In this document: piece after piece, positions 8,649-15,760 of the stretch
Numbering within the stretch: the first letter of the stretch is position 1
Layout of the letters: each line of letters begins with the position of its first letter
Origin: Phycisphaerae bacterium
GTDB taxonomy: Bacteria > Planctomycetota > Phycisphaerae > UBA1845 > PWPN01
DNA: 28,701 nucleotides
Reading direction: 5' to 3'
Assembly (NCBI GenBank): GCA_035384605.1
Contig: DAOOIV010000071.1
Location: 1-28,701 of the forward strand
Notes under the pieces: generated by a model
Seen by the model: the letters and a program-made list of their open reading frames with translations, nothing else
Databases searched by the model: none
Told to the model about the DNA's origin: nothing
Position numbers and translations under genes: made by a program

Positions 8649-9677
8649 TCACAGGGCGCGGACCAGCATGACCCGGTCTACTTGTCTGCAAGCTTCGGCG
8701 TCCTTGATATCGGCAAGAAAACGTTGCCCGTCCTCGTAATATCCGGCAGTCGGACGCAAACCTGCCACCTGGGAGCACCAGTATCGGTTGAAGCAGATCA
8801 TGAACAGCTCGCGAACGTACTTGCTGAAGATGCTGGCCAGGGCGATCGCGAGGTGATGTTTTTCCCCCTGCTTGACAAAACGGACGACCAAGGGCGCGGG
8901 ACGACGGTTCAAACGATAGCCGCTTCTGTCGGGTGACTCTTCCAACACTTCCAGGCGGGCATCCTGGAAAGCAGTCATCAGCGGCCGTCGGTAGCCGACC
9001 CTTCCCCCCTGTCGATCGATCCAAACGCCGAGCGGGCGCGGCCCCAGAGACTCGATCACCCGCTGAATCAAACGGGTGGTACGGCCGAAGAGCACGACCG
9101 CTTTATTGCGGGTCGTCTCCACCTGACGGTTGAAATGCCCCTCCGGCAGAACCTCCACCCAGGCTCCACGAAACCGGATTCCGGCCCTGGCGAGCGAACG
9201 GTGCAATGAATGGGCCTGAAGCCTGACGGAATCCGGTCCGCAGTCGACGGGTAGTTCCACGTCGGCCCCCTGGTACCATGGATAACCTGCAAGTTGCCCG
9301 AGGACTTGGGGACAGAAGCTTCGGAGGAGTCCCCGGAGGCTTCCGGGCATTGGGCCCACTTGTGCAAGGAAGGCCAGGGCCGCCTGCTCGAGCAGCAAGA
9401 GGCCGTGCTTTCCGCCACCCTTGCCGTGCAACTTCTTGCTGTCGGCCACGGCCAAGCGTGGCTCGCGTTTAGAGGCCTTGCGGGTGACACTGTCGGCCAG
9501 GAGGCTCCAGAGGTCGGGACCGGCGGCGGGCTCGGTGACTTTCTTGAGCACCGACAAAGGGACGTCAAACGCGGTAGCCGACACCACCAGCGGCCCGAGA
9601 AGAGGGCCGTACCCGGCCTCGTCGATTCCAACGACCGTGGCGGTCTGGTCCCGGTATGAATCAGCGACGTCCGGCAT
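8649..9677 (-). CDS. Ribonuclease HII-like protein (divergent)
   Basis: A 342-residue protein with the RNase HII layout. GIDEAGYGPLLGPL (residues 17-30) holds the first two catalytic acids, Asp19 and Glu20. VADSKKL (78-84) is the conserved substrate loop. WIDRQGGR carries the third acid, Asp221, and ALASIFSKYVRE ends in Glu290, where classical RNase HII has Asp. The usual GRG of the first motif is GYG. The protein is over 100 residues longer than E. coli RnhB, with extra segments between motifs. It probably cleaves the RNA strand of RNA-DNA hybrids, but activity with these changes is not assured. ATG 9677 is the natural start. It is divergent from the channel-like gene across 79 bp. Confidence 0.75.
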   Translation of the reverse strand: MPDVADSYRDQTATVVGIDEAGYGPLLGPLVVSATAFDVPLSVLKKVTEPAAGPDLWSLLADSVTRKASKREPRLAVADSKKLHGKGGGKHGLLLLEQAALAFLAQVGPMPGSLRGLLRSFCPQVLGQLAGYPWYQGADVELPVDCGPDSVRLQAHSLHRSLARAGIRFRGAWVEVLPEGHFNRQVETTRNKAVVLFGRTTRLIQRVIESLGPRPLGVWIDRQGGRVGYRRPLMTAFQDARLEVLEESPDRSGYRLNRRPAPLVVRFVKQGEKHHLAIALASIFSKYVRELFMICFNRYWCSQVAGLRPTAGYYEDGQRFLADIKDAEACRQVDRVMLVRAL

Positions 9678-9756
9678 GACCCATGTTCATACCCAAACAG
9701 TCCGTCGGGCTCAAGAGCATTTACAGAGGACACTCAGTCGGCCATAGTACCAGCTC

Positions 9757-10785
9757 ATGGGCAGCCCTTATCGACGTTGCCGGGCTTACATCCATTACCT
9801 CAGGAAGCCGATCCTGAGCTTCCTGCCGTTTTTGGGGCTGCTCGTGACGGTGTTGATCATCGGTACCTTCTGCTTTCACTTTCTGTACACCCACAAACGG
9901 CTGAGCTATGCGGAAGCGTTCTACATCACCTATTGTCTTGTCTGGGTGGAGCATCTGATCGAGTTTCCGGAGCACTGGCTGCTGCGCATGTTCTATTTTG
10001 TGTTGCCGCCGCTGGGCTTCCTGGTTTTTCTCGATGCCGTCGTGCGGTTCAGCTATCACATCCTGCGCCGCGATGAAGCGGGGGAGGAGTGGATTCGAGC
10101 CATGTGCAAGACGCTCAACAATCACGTCGTTCTGTGCGGGCTGGGCAAGCTTGGTCTGCGGACGCTGCAGCAGCTGATCCGGTTGGGCGAGACAGTAGCC
10201 GTTCTTGAGAAGAACCCGCATTGTCCCAACCTCGCTTTTGCGCGCAACAACGGCATTCCGGTACGGCTGGGCCACAGTCGTGAGGAAGGGGTCTTCGATG
10301 ACCTCAACGTCGCCAAGGCCAAGTCGATCATCCTGGCCACCAATGACGACTTGGCCAATCTGGAGATGGCCATCGACGCCCGCAAGCTGAATCCGAGCAT
10401 TCGCGTGATCATCCGCGTGTTCGACCAGGAACTGGCAGCGAGGCTCCGCGACTCGTTCGACATGCCGCTGGCCTTCAGCACCTCGGAGCTGGCAGCGCCG
10501 CTCTTTGCCACCAGTTCGAGCGATCCGACGATCGTTAATTCGTTTTACGTGGGTGACCGCCTGTTGGCGGTGGCCAACCTGACGGTGAATGAGGAAGCGG
10601 AACTGGTTGGGCGGGCGATCCGCGACGTGGGCAAGCATTTGCACGCGTTCGTGCTCTCGCACACCCGATCCGGCCAAACGATGCTGTTCCCCAGTGCTGA
10701 TGTGGTGCTTGAGGCCGGCGACGCGATCACGGTTCAGGCGGAGCCGGAGGACCTCAGGGCCATCCACCGGATGAATCAGAGTTGA
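9757..10785 (+). CDS. Ion-channel-like membrane protein with TrkA/RCK domains, no canonical selectivity filter
   Basis: A 342-residue protein. Hydrophobic segments at about residues 19-43 and 74-97 flank a pore-like region (51-70), as in two-helix potassium channels. The pore region reads YAEAFYITYCLVWVEHLIEF and lacks TVGYG or any close variant. An RCK/TrkA-N domain begins near residue 122 with a Rossmann motif, CGLGKLG (127-133), acidic E151 at the end of the second strand, and ATNDDLANLE. A TrkA-C-like domain occupies about 258-340, ending AGDAITVQAEPEDL. The NAD-type binding domain looks intact. It may be a channel of altered selectivity or a sensor. It converges with kdgK. Confidence 0.75.
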   Translation: MGSPYRRCRAYIHYLRKPILSFLPFLGLLVTVLIIGTFCFHFLYTHKRLSYAEAFYITYCLVWVEHLIEFPEHWLLRMFYFVLPPLGFLVFLDAVVRFSYHILRRDEAGEEWIRAMCKTLNNHVVLCGLGKLGLRTLQQLIRLGETVAVLEKNPHCPNLAFARNNGIPVRLGHSREEGVFDDLNVAKAKSIILATNDDLANLEMAIDARKLNPSIRVIIRVFDQELAARLRDSFDMPLAFSTSELAAPLFATSSSDPTIVNSFYVGDRLLAVANLTVNEEAELVGRAIRDVGKHLHAFVLSHTRSGQTMLFPSADVVLEAGDAITVQAEPEDLRAIHRMNQS

Positions 10786-10880
10786 CGGACGTTCCGAAGG
10801 CTGCCACAGGCGGGCGGGTACCTGAGCAGAGCCCAACTACGGGGGCCGGCCGGTTCGTTTGCATCAGAGGTGTGACCGTT

Positions 10881-11975
10881 TTACCGTGCGATCTCTTTGC
10901 CGGCGCTCACGCGGTTGAAATACATGCCCACGTCCCAGACCGGGCCCATGTCGCCGATGGTCTTCTGGGCGACGATGGCCGCCCGGTTGCCAAGATCGAG
11001 GCCGAGCTTCACGCGAGAGGCGAGGTCGGCCTTGCGGTTGAATGAGCCGTCTTTCTGGATGCCGAGGTAGCCGGCAATCAGGCCAGAGCTGCAGGCATCT
11101 CCCGCGCCCGGACGGTCCAGAATCACATAGTCGAACACGTCGCCCACGCAGTAGGCGCCATCGGGCAAGAGCGCCGCCGAGGTCCAGACGCCCGTCTCAT
11201 TGGTCACCCGCTTACGAATGGTCAGGACATACAGCTCGCACCTGTTGCCGTAGCGTTCCTTCAAGGTCTCGAGCACTTTGCGGCTGCGTTCGATAAGCAC
11301 ATCGATCGGCGATTCGTCGTCGACGCCGAAGTCGATCCCGAAGACCGTTTTGGCGTCCGTTTCCGTCGTGATGAGGGCGGTGATCCAGCCGGTGCGCAGG
11401 TAGGTGTCGATCTGCTTGCCGGCGTCGGCGGGCGACCAGAGCTTCTTTCGGTAGTTCACGTCGAAAAAGACCGGCACGCCGGACAGCTTTGCTCGTTTGA
11501 GGGCCAGTTCGGTGTTGGCCGCGCAATGGGCGCTCAGCGCGGGGGTGATACCGCTGATGAACATGGCCGAGCTCTGTTGCACGACGTCGAATAATGATTC
11601 ATCCGGGGCCAGCTCAGCGATCGCTGAACCCTTGCGGTCATAATCCACCCTGGCAACGATCGGGCCGAGTCCCTGTTCAAGGTAATAGACGCCGTTACGG
11701 AGGTTCTTCGTCCAACGGACATGGGCCAAGCCCACCCCATATCGTCTCAAATCGGCTACCAGCGTGCGGCCGGCCAAGTCATCGTTCAGGGCGGTCACCA
11801 GCTCCGTCCTGAATCCGGGTGAGTAACCGGCCAACTTGGCCAATACATTGGCCTCCGATCCCCCAGCGGTGATCTGGATGGTATTGGAATCTCCAAAGGC
11901 CTGAGGGCCAATTGGAGACAACCGCACCATTACTTCCCCGAAGCCGCATACAGTCAGACGGTTTTCCGTTGCCAT
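10881..11975 (-). CDS. kdgK: 2-keto-3-deoxygluconate kinase-like, PfkB family
   Basis: A 364-residue cytoplasmic sugar kinase. The N-terminus has GFGEVMVRLSP and the first PfkB signature around TAGGSEANVLAKLA (residues 36-49). The second signature, DRPGAGDACSSGLIAGY, contains the anion hole and catalytic Asp293. NGVYYLEQG followed by RVDYDRKGSAIA matches the KdgK branch, which phosphorylates 2-keto-3-deoxygluconate to the 6-phosphate in uronic-acid catabolism. Related substrates such as 5-keto-4-deoxyuronate derivatives or other keto-deoxy sugars cannot be excluded. ATG 11975 follows GGAGG at seven bases. It lies 277 bp downstream of rhaB on the same strand, behind a hairpin-rich leader. Confidence 0.8.
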   Translation of the reverse strand: MATENRLTVCGFGEVMVRLSPIGPQAFGDSNTIQITAGGSEANVLAKLAGYSPGFRTELVTALNDDLAGRTLVADLRRYGVGLAHVRWTKNLRNGVYYLEQGLGPIVARVDYDRKGSAIAELAPDESLFDVVQQSSAMFISGITPALSAHCAANTELALKRAKLSGVPVFFDVNYRKKLWSPADAGKQIDTYLRTGWITALITTETDAKTVFGIDFGVDDESPIDVLIERSRKVLETLKERYGNRCELYVLTIRKRVTNETGVWTSAALLPDGAYCVGDVFDYVILDRPGAGDACSSGLIAGYLGIQKDGSFNRKADLASRVKLGLDLGNRAAIVAQKTIGDMGPVWDVGMYFNRVSAGKEIAR

Positions 11976-12031
11976 TGAGAATCCTCCACCACCGCATAGG
12001 AGCGTCGGTAAATCGCATTACCGGTGGCATG

Positions 12032-12190
12032 AAAAAATTGTTTAAGAGAATCGCTTAGTCCTCTTGACCATGAGGCGCCGATGGGGTATGCTCCTTCTGG
12101 GGTTACGCTTCCGCGTGCTCTCCTCTCTCCCTCCGCGACTTGCGGAAGCGTCAAGTCCTTCCCTGGCCCCGGTTTGCCACGCCGGGGCCA
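12032..12190 (-). promoter_or_regulatory. Possible attenuator: competing hairpins and T-tract upstream of kdgK
   Basis: Reading the reverse strand toward kdgK, hairpin A is TGGCCCCGG/CCGGGGCCA (12182-12190 with 12164-12172). Next, ACGCTTCCGC (12151-12142) can pair either with GCGGAAGCGT at 12114-12105, or be the loop of a smaller hairpin GACTTG/CAAGTC. The last two options exclude each other. A final stem, AAGAGGA/TTCTCTT (12065-12059 with 12050-12044), is followed six bases later by six T (12037-12032). The order resembles an attenuator or the rhaB terminator. No known riboswitch is recognised. Confidence 0.35.
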
Positions 12191-12252
12191 CATTATTGCG
12201 CAAACCCGGGCGTCCGACCTCAGTTTTTTTCTGCCTGCGATTGCTCCTGGCT

Positions 12253-13731
12253 TTACCCCCTAACTTTTAAGAAACTTTGGTAAACCTCATCCCAAAGGGT
12301 GGTATCTTTGGGCTGATACGTTATCAAGTTGAAGGACTGGCGGATGAGCTTTCGGGCGGCCGCTAAATCGGGCAACACCCCGGTGGCGACGGCTTGGATG
12401 GCAACATTCCCGGCGGCCGTGGCTTCGATCGGGCCGGCCACAACGGTGCGACCTGTCGCATCGGCGGTCCACTGGCAGAGCTGCTTGTTCTGGGTGCCTC
12501 CCCCGACCACGTGAATGACCTCGGCCCGTCTGCCCGTACAGGCCTCGATTCGCTCCAGAGTTTGTCTATAGGTTAGAGCCAGGCTTTCCAGGCAAACGCG
12601 GACTGTCTCGCCGGGGGTGGAAGGAGCGGCCTGACCGGTCTTGCGGCAGAACTGGGCAATGCGAGCGGGCATGTCTCCGGGGGGAAGGAAGGAGACGTCG
12701 TCCGGATTAACCACGGCGAGGAAGGGTCGGGCGGCACCGGCCATGTCGGTCAACTGAGCATAGCTGTAGTCGTGCCCGGCTTTCTGCCATGTACGTCTCG
12801 ACTCCTGCACCAGCCACAGTCCCATGATGTTCTTGAGGAACCGGAAGGTTCCGCCTACGCCGCCTTCGTTGGTGAAGTTGTAGGCAAGAGACTTGTCATT
12901 GATGATCGGCGTCGTGACCTCCATGCCCATCAGGGACCACGTGCCCGAACTCAGGAATACCCAGGGGGCATCGCCGACAGCAGGAACGGCGGCGACCGCC
13001 GAACCGGTGTCATGGGTGGCGGGGGCGATCACCGGTACCTGGTCGATGCCGATCTCGTCGCGGACAACCTTGCAGACGGGGCCCAAGACGGTACCGGCGG
13101 GCACGATCTCGGGGAAGATCCTCGTCGGGATCCCCAGCTTCTCGATAAGCGCTTTGGCCCAGGCGCCGGCGCGCGGGTCATAGGCCTGGGTGGTGGTGGC
13201 ATTGGTAAACTCGCAACATTTGCGACCGGTGAACCAGAAGTTGAACAAATCGGGCATCATGAGGAAGGTCTCGGCCGCGTCGAGCAGCGGCGAGTTTGCC
13301 AGCTTCATCGCCAGGAGCTGGAAGATCGAATTGAACTGCATGAACTGGATACCGGTATGGTCGAAGATTTCCTTGCGAGGCACGATGCTGAAGGCCTTGT
13401 CCAGAATGCCATTGGTGCGGGCATCGCGGTAGTGGAACGGGTTTCCCAGCAGCGCGTTGCCGCGGGCGAAGAGGCCGAAGTCGACACCCCATGTGTCGAT
13501 GCCGATGCCGCGCAAGCCGGAGGCCTGCTGAAAGGCCATGCCCACGCCCTGCTTCATCTCCGACCACAACCGCAAGACGTCCCAGTGCAACTCATCAAGG
13601 GTTTGCACGGGGCCGTTCGGGAAGCGGTGCAAATCGGACAGTTCAAGCTTGCTGTCGGATACCGTGCCGAGAATCACGCGTCCGCTCTCGGCACCCAGAT
13701 CGATCGCCGCAAAATTCGCTGGATTGCTCAT
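12253..13731 (-). CDS. rhaB: Rhamnulokinase
   Basis: A 492-residue FGGY-family kinase that phosphorylates L-rhamnulose to L-rhamnulose 1-phosphate. The N-terminal ATP-binding segment is AAIDLGAESGRVILG (8-22). LRGIGIDTWGVDFGLF is the signature that separates RhaB from glycerol and xylulose kinases. PATHDTGSAVAAVP and LSSGTWSLMG form the phosphate-binding centre, and VIHVVGGGTQNKQLCQWTAD is the C-terminal adenosine motif. Length fits the family (about 480-490). ATG 13731 has only a weak GTGAGAT before it. No rhamnose isomerase or aldolase gene is nearby; kdgK follows on the same strand. Upstream lies a long inverted repeat and then purH. Confidence 0.92.
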   Translation of the reverse strand: MSNPANFAAIDLGAESGRVILGTVSDSKLELSDLHRFPNGPVQTLDELHWDVLRLWSEMKQGVGMAFQQASGLRGIGIDTWGVDFGLFARGNALLGNPFHYRDARTNGILDKAFSIVPRKEIFDHTGIQFMQFNSIFQLLAMKLANSPLLDAAETFLMMPDLFNFWFTGRKCCEFTNATTTQAYDPRAGAWAKALIEKLGIPTRIFPEIVPAGTVLGPVCKVVRDEIGIDQVPVIAPATHDTGSAVAAVPAVGDAPWVFLSSGTWSLMGMEVTTPIINDKSLAYNFTNEGGVGGTFRFLKNIMGLWLVQESRRTWQKAGHDYSYAQLTDMAGAARPFLAVVNPDDVSFLPPGDMPARIAQFCRKTGQAAPSTPGETVRVCLESLALTYRQTLERIEACTGRRAEVIHVVGGGTQNKQLCQWTADATGRTVVAGPIEATAAGNVAIQAVATGVLPDLAAARKLIRQSFNLITYQPKDTTLWDEVYQSFLKVRG

Positions 13732-13757
13732 ATCTCACGCTTTCTTCATCTGGCGAA

Positions 13758-13847
13758 AGCTATCAGCGGTCAGCTATCAGCCAGACCTCCAAACCGTTAG
13801 CATTCATCCTGCCATCCGTCCAAGCTGACAGCTGACCGCTGATCGCT
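13758..13847. repeat. Long imperfect inverted repeat of GCTGAtaGCTGA type
   Basis: A 23-nt arm at 13758-13780 (core ATCAGCGGTCAGCTATCAG) pairs with 13825-13847 with two mismatches, across a 44-nt spacer. The arms consist of short near-repeats of AGCTGA(T/C) and ACCGCTGA, and the right arm continues into another copy up to about 13855. It sits between the purH stop and the rhaB start. A related run occurs at 15728-15760. This is REP-like intergenic DNA; a transcript would fold into a long hairpin. Confidence 0.65.
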
Positions 13848-13859
13848 GACAGCTTCATA

Positions 13860-15515
13860 TCAATGCTTGAAATGCCGCGTGCCGGTCAGAATCATCGCGA
13901 CATTCGCCCGGTCCGCCAGCGCGATCGTGTCGGCGTCGCGGTTGCCGCCGCCGGGGTGGATGATCGCGGTGATGCCGGCGTCGATGAGCTTCTGCGGGCC
14001 GTCGGGCACCGGGAAGAACGCATCGCCGGCCGCCACCGCCCCCTTGAGCTTGTCGCCGTGGCCGTTCTCGCGGGCCAGTTGAATCGCCAAGTCGCAGCTT
14101 TTCACCCGGCTCATCTGACCGGCGCCGTTGCCCAGGAGCATGTCATCCTTGCAGATCGTGATCGCGTTGCTCTTGGTGTGCTTGCAGACCAGCCAGGCGA
14201 ATCGCAAGTCCGCCATTTCGGATTGCGTCGGCTTGCGCCTGGTCACGACCTTCCACTGGTCCTCATTGAGGCCCAGGAGATCGCGGGTCTGCACGAGCAT
14301 GCCGCCGGTGATTTTCTTGTAGTCGAGTTCGTTCGGATCCGGCGGCGTATCCATTGCCCCGACAGCCAGAAGACGGCACTCTTTGCCCCATTTTCGCTTT
14401 TCCGTCGGCGTAGTGATGAGTTTGACCGCGTCCTCATCAAAGTGCGGGGCGATCCACACATCCAGCTTGAAGAACGCCGCCCCGGCTGCTTTGCCCCAAC
14501 TGCCGAATGAGTTCATCACCGTATTGGCAACGTCCAAGGTGACCGGGAAGTTCATGCACAGCACGCCGCCGGCAGCCGCGATCGGATCACCCAGGTACGC
14601 CCGCCGATACGTGTCAACCGGATCGTCGCCGATCGCACACCCGCAAGCGTTCATATGCTTGATGAAAGCCACCGAATGCTTCTTCAGCTTCGCTCGCGAT
14701 AACTCCTTCACCAGCGATAAGGCTGCGTCCCCATCGCCGTAGTTATTGAATGACATCTCCGCCGATTCGTTGGGCATGCTTGCCAGAATCAGGGCTGGCT
14801 CTTCGCTGTCCACCACGTTCCCGAGGACTTCCGCCTGTTGATGGGGATTCTCGCCATACCGCAGTTTTCCCCATGCGCGAAGACGTAGGGTCCTCTGAGA
14901 AAACTCGCGATTGATCCTGGCGCTCAACCAGGTTGAAACCGCCTCATCGTAAAGACAAGTGGTTCGAAAGACCCTGCAGGCCTCTTCCACAAGTGCCGCG
15001 CCGCGTAGCGCCGGGTCGCTCCACTTCCTCAAGAGAAGCAGGTAAGCGTCGTACATTTCCGGGGAGCAGCAGACCAGTACGTGCTTGTGATTCTTCGCTG
15101 CCGCTCGCAGCATGCACGGGCCGCCGATGTCGATCATTTCGATGGCCTGCTCGAAGGTGCAGTTGGGGTCGGCAACAGTCTTTTCGAAGGGGTAGAGATT
15201 GACCACCACCATATCGATCGGCTTGATCCCGTGCTTTTCGAGGGTCTTCATATGCTCGGGGTTGTCGCGGTCAGCCAAGATGGCGGCGTGGATCATGGGG
15301 TGGAGGGTCTTGACCCGGCCGTCGAGCATTTCGGGGAAGCCGGTGACCTCTTCGACCATGGTCACTGGGATGCCCGCCTCCTTGAGGTGTTTGGCGGTGC
15401 CGCCGGTGCTGATGATCTCGATGCCGAACTCGTCGACCAGGGCCCGGGCAAAGTCCGCGATCCCGGTTTTGTCATAAACCGCGATAATGGCGCGTTTGAT
15501 CTTCAGGTTACTCAT
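13860..15515 (-). CDS. purH: Bifunctional AICAR transformylase / IMP cyclohydrolase
   Basis: A 551-residue enzyme for the last two steps of purine synthesis: formylation of AICAR with 10-formyl-tetrahydrofolate, then ring closure to IMP. The N-terminal cyclohydrolase (1-200) shows AIIAVYDKTGIADFA, ISTGGTAKHL, GFPEMLDGRVKTLHP and VVNLYPFE. The transformylase part has the catalytic Lys-His pair in IKHMNACGCA (usually KHxNPCGxA, so Pro is Ala here), GGGNRDAD and the terminal TGTRHFKH. ATG 15515 matches the start of the family; upstream in-frame codons lack homology. No Shine-Dalgarno precedes this ATG. The folate cofactor links it to the glyA product encoded at 23887-25167. Confidence 0.93.
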   Translation of the reverse strand: MSNLKIKRAIIAVYDKTGIADFARALVDEFGIEIISTGGTAKHLKEAGIPVTMVEEVTGFPEMLDGRVKTLHPMIHAAILADRDNPEHMKTLEKHGIKPIDMVVVNLYPFEKTVADPNCTFEQAIEMIDIGGPCMLRAAAKNHKHVLVCCSPEMYDAYLLLLRKWSDPALRGAALVEEACRVFRTTCLYDEAVSTWLSARINREFSQRTLRLRAWGKLRYGENPHQQAEVLGNVVDSEEPALILASMPNESAEMSFNNYGDGDAALSLVKELSRAKLKKHSVAFIKHMNACGCAIGDDPVDTYRRAYLGDPIAAAGGVLCMNFPVTLDVANTVMNSFGSWGKAAGAAFFKLDVWIAPHFDEDAVKLITTPTEKRKWGKECRLLAVGAMDTPPDPNELDYKKITGGMLVQTRDLLGLNEDQWKVVTRRKPTQSEMADLRFAWLVCKHTKSNAITICKDDMLLGNGAGQMSRVKSCDLAIQLARENGHGDKLKGAVAAGDAFFPVPDGPQKLIDAGITAIIHPGGGNRDADTIALADRANVAMILTGTRHFKH

Positions 15516-15523
15516 GGGGGCGT

Positions 15524-15552
15524 ATGATAGCGTTCGAGGCCGAGGGTGAAAA
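15524..15552 (-). promoter_or_regulatory. Candidate purH promoter giving a leaderless transcript
   Basis: On the reverse strand TTTTCA (15552-15547) is separated by 17 bases from TATCAT (15529-15524). The -10 element ends only eight bases before the purH ATG at 15515, and only GCCCCC lies directly before that ATG, so the RNA would start at or next to the start codon. Confidence 0.4.
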
Positions 15553-15637
15553 CCGTTGAGGGGGACGGGGAAGGGCTCCCGGCTTCGCTCGATGAGCTGC
15601 GCCGTGGCAAGCAGGGTTGAGGGTTCACAAGGCCGAT

Positions 15638-15713
15638 GCCCTCGTCGGACCACAAAGGCAGAGTGAGGGACGAAGGCGGAAGGATGAGCACGAGAAGCCG
15701 CGCCGACGAGGGC
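15638..15713. repeat. 11-bp inverted repeat in the purH upstream region
   Basis: GCCCTCGTCGG (15638-15648) and its perfect complement CCGACGAGGGC (15703-15713) are separated by 54 nt. The element lies between the PQQ-propeller gene and purH and could form a stem that ends the upstream transcript. There is no T-tract. Confidence 0.4.
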
Positions 15714-15727
15714 GTTGGCAGCACGGG

Positions 15728-15760
15728 AGCTGATAGCTGAGTGCTGACCGCCGACCGCTT
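15728..15760. repeat. Second GCTGA-type repeat tract
   Basis: Consecutive short units AGCTGATAGCTGA, GTGCTGACC and GCCGACCGCTT share the core of the inverted repeat at 13758-13847. The tract starts at the stop codon of the PQQ-propeller gene (15759-15761) and so occupies its 3' end. The other copy occupies the 3' side of purH, so both follow reverse-strand genes. Confidence 0.5.

Noticed and set aside
12772..13800. 342-codon forward frame opposite rhaB
   Set aside because: Mirror of a strongly supported rhamnulokinase; Gly/Asp/Arg-rich composition is typical of antisense GC-rich coding DNA.
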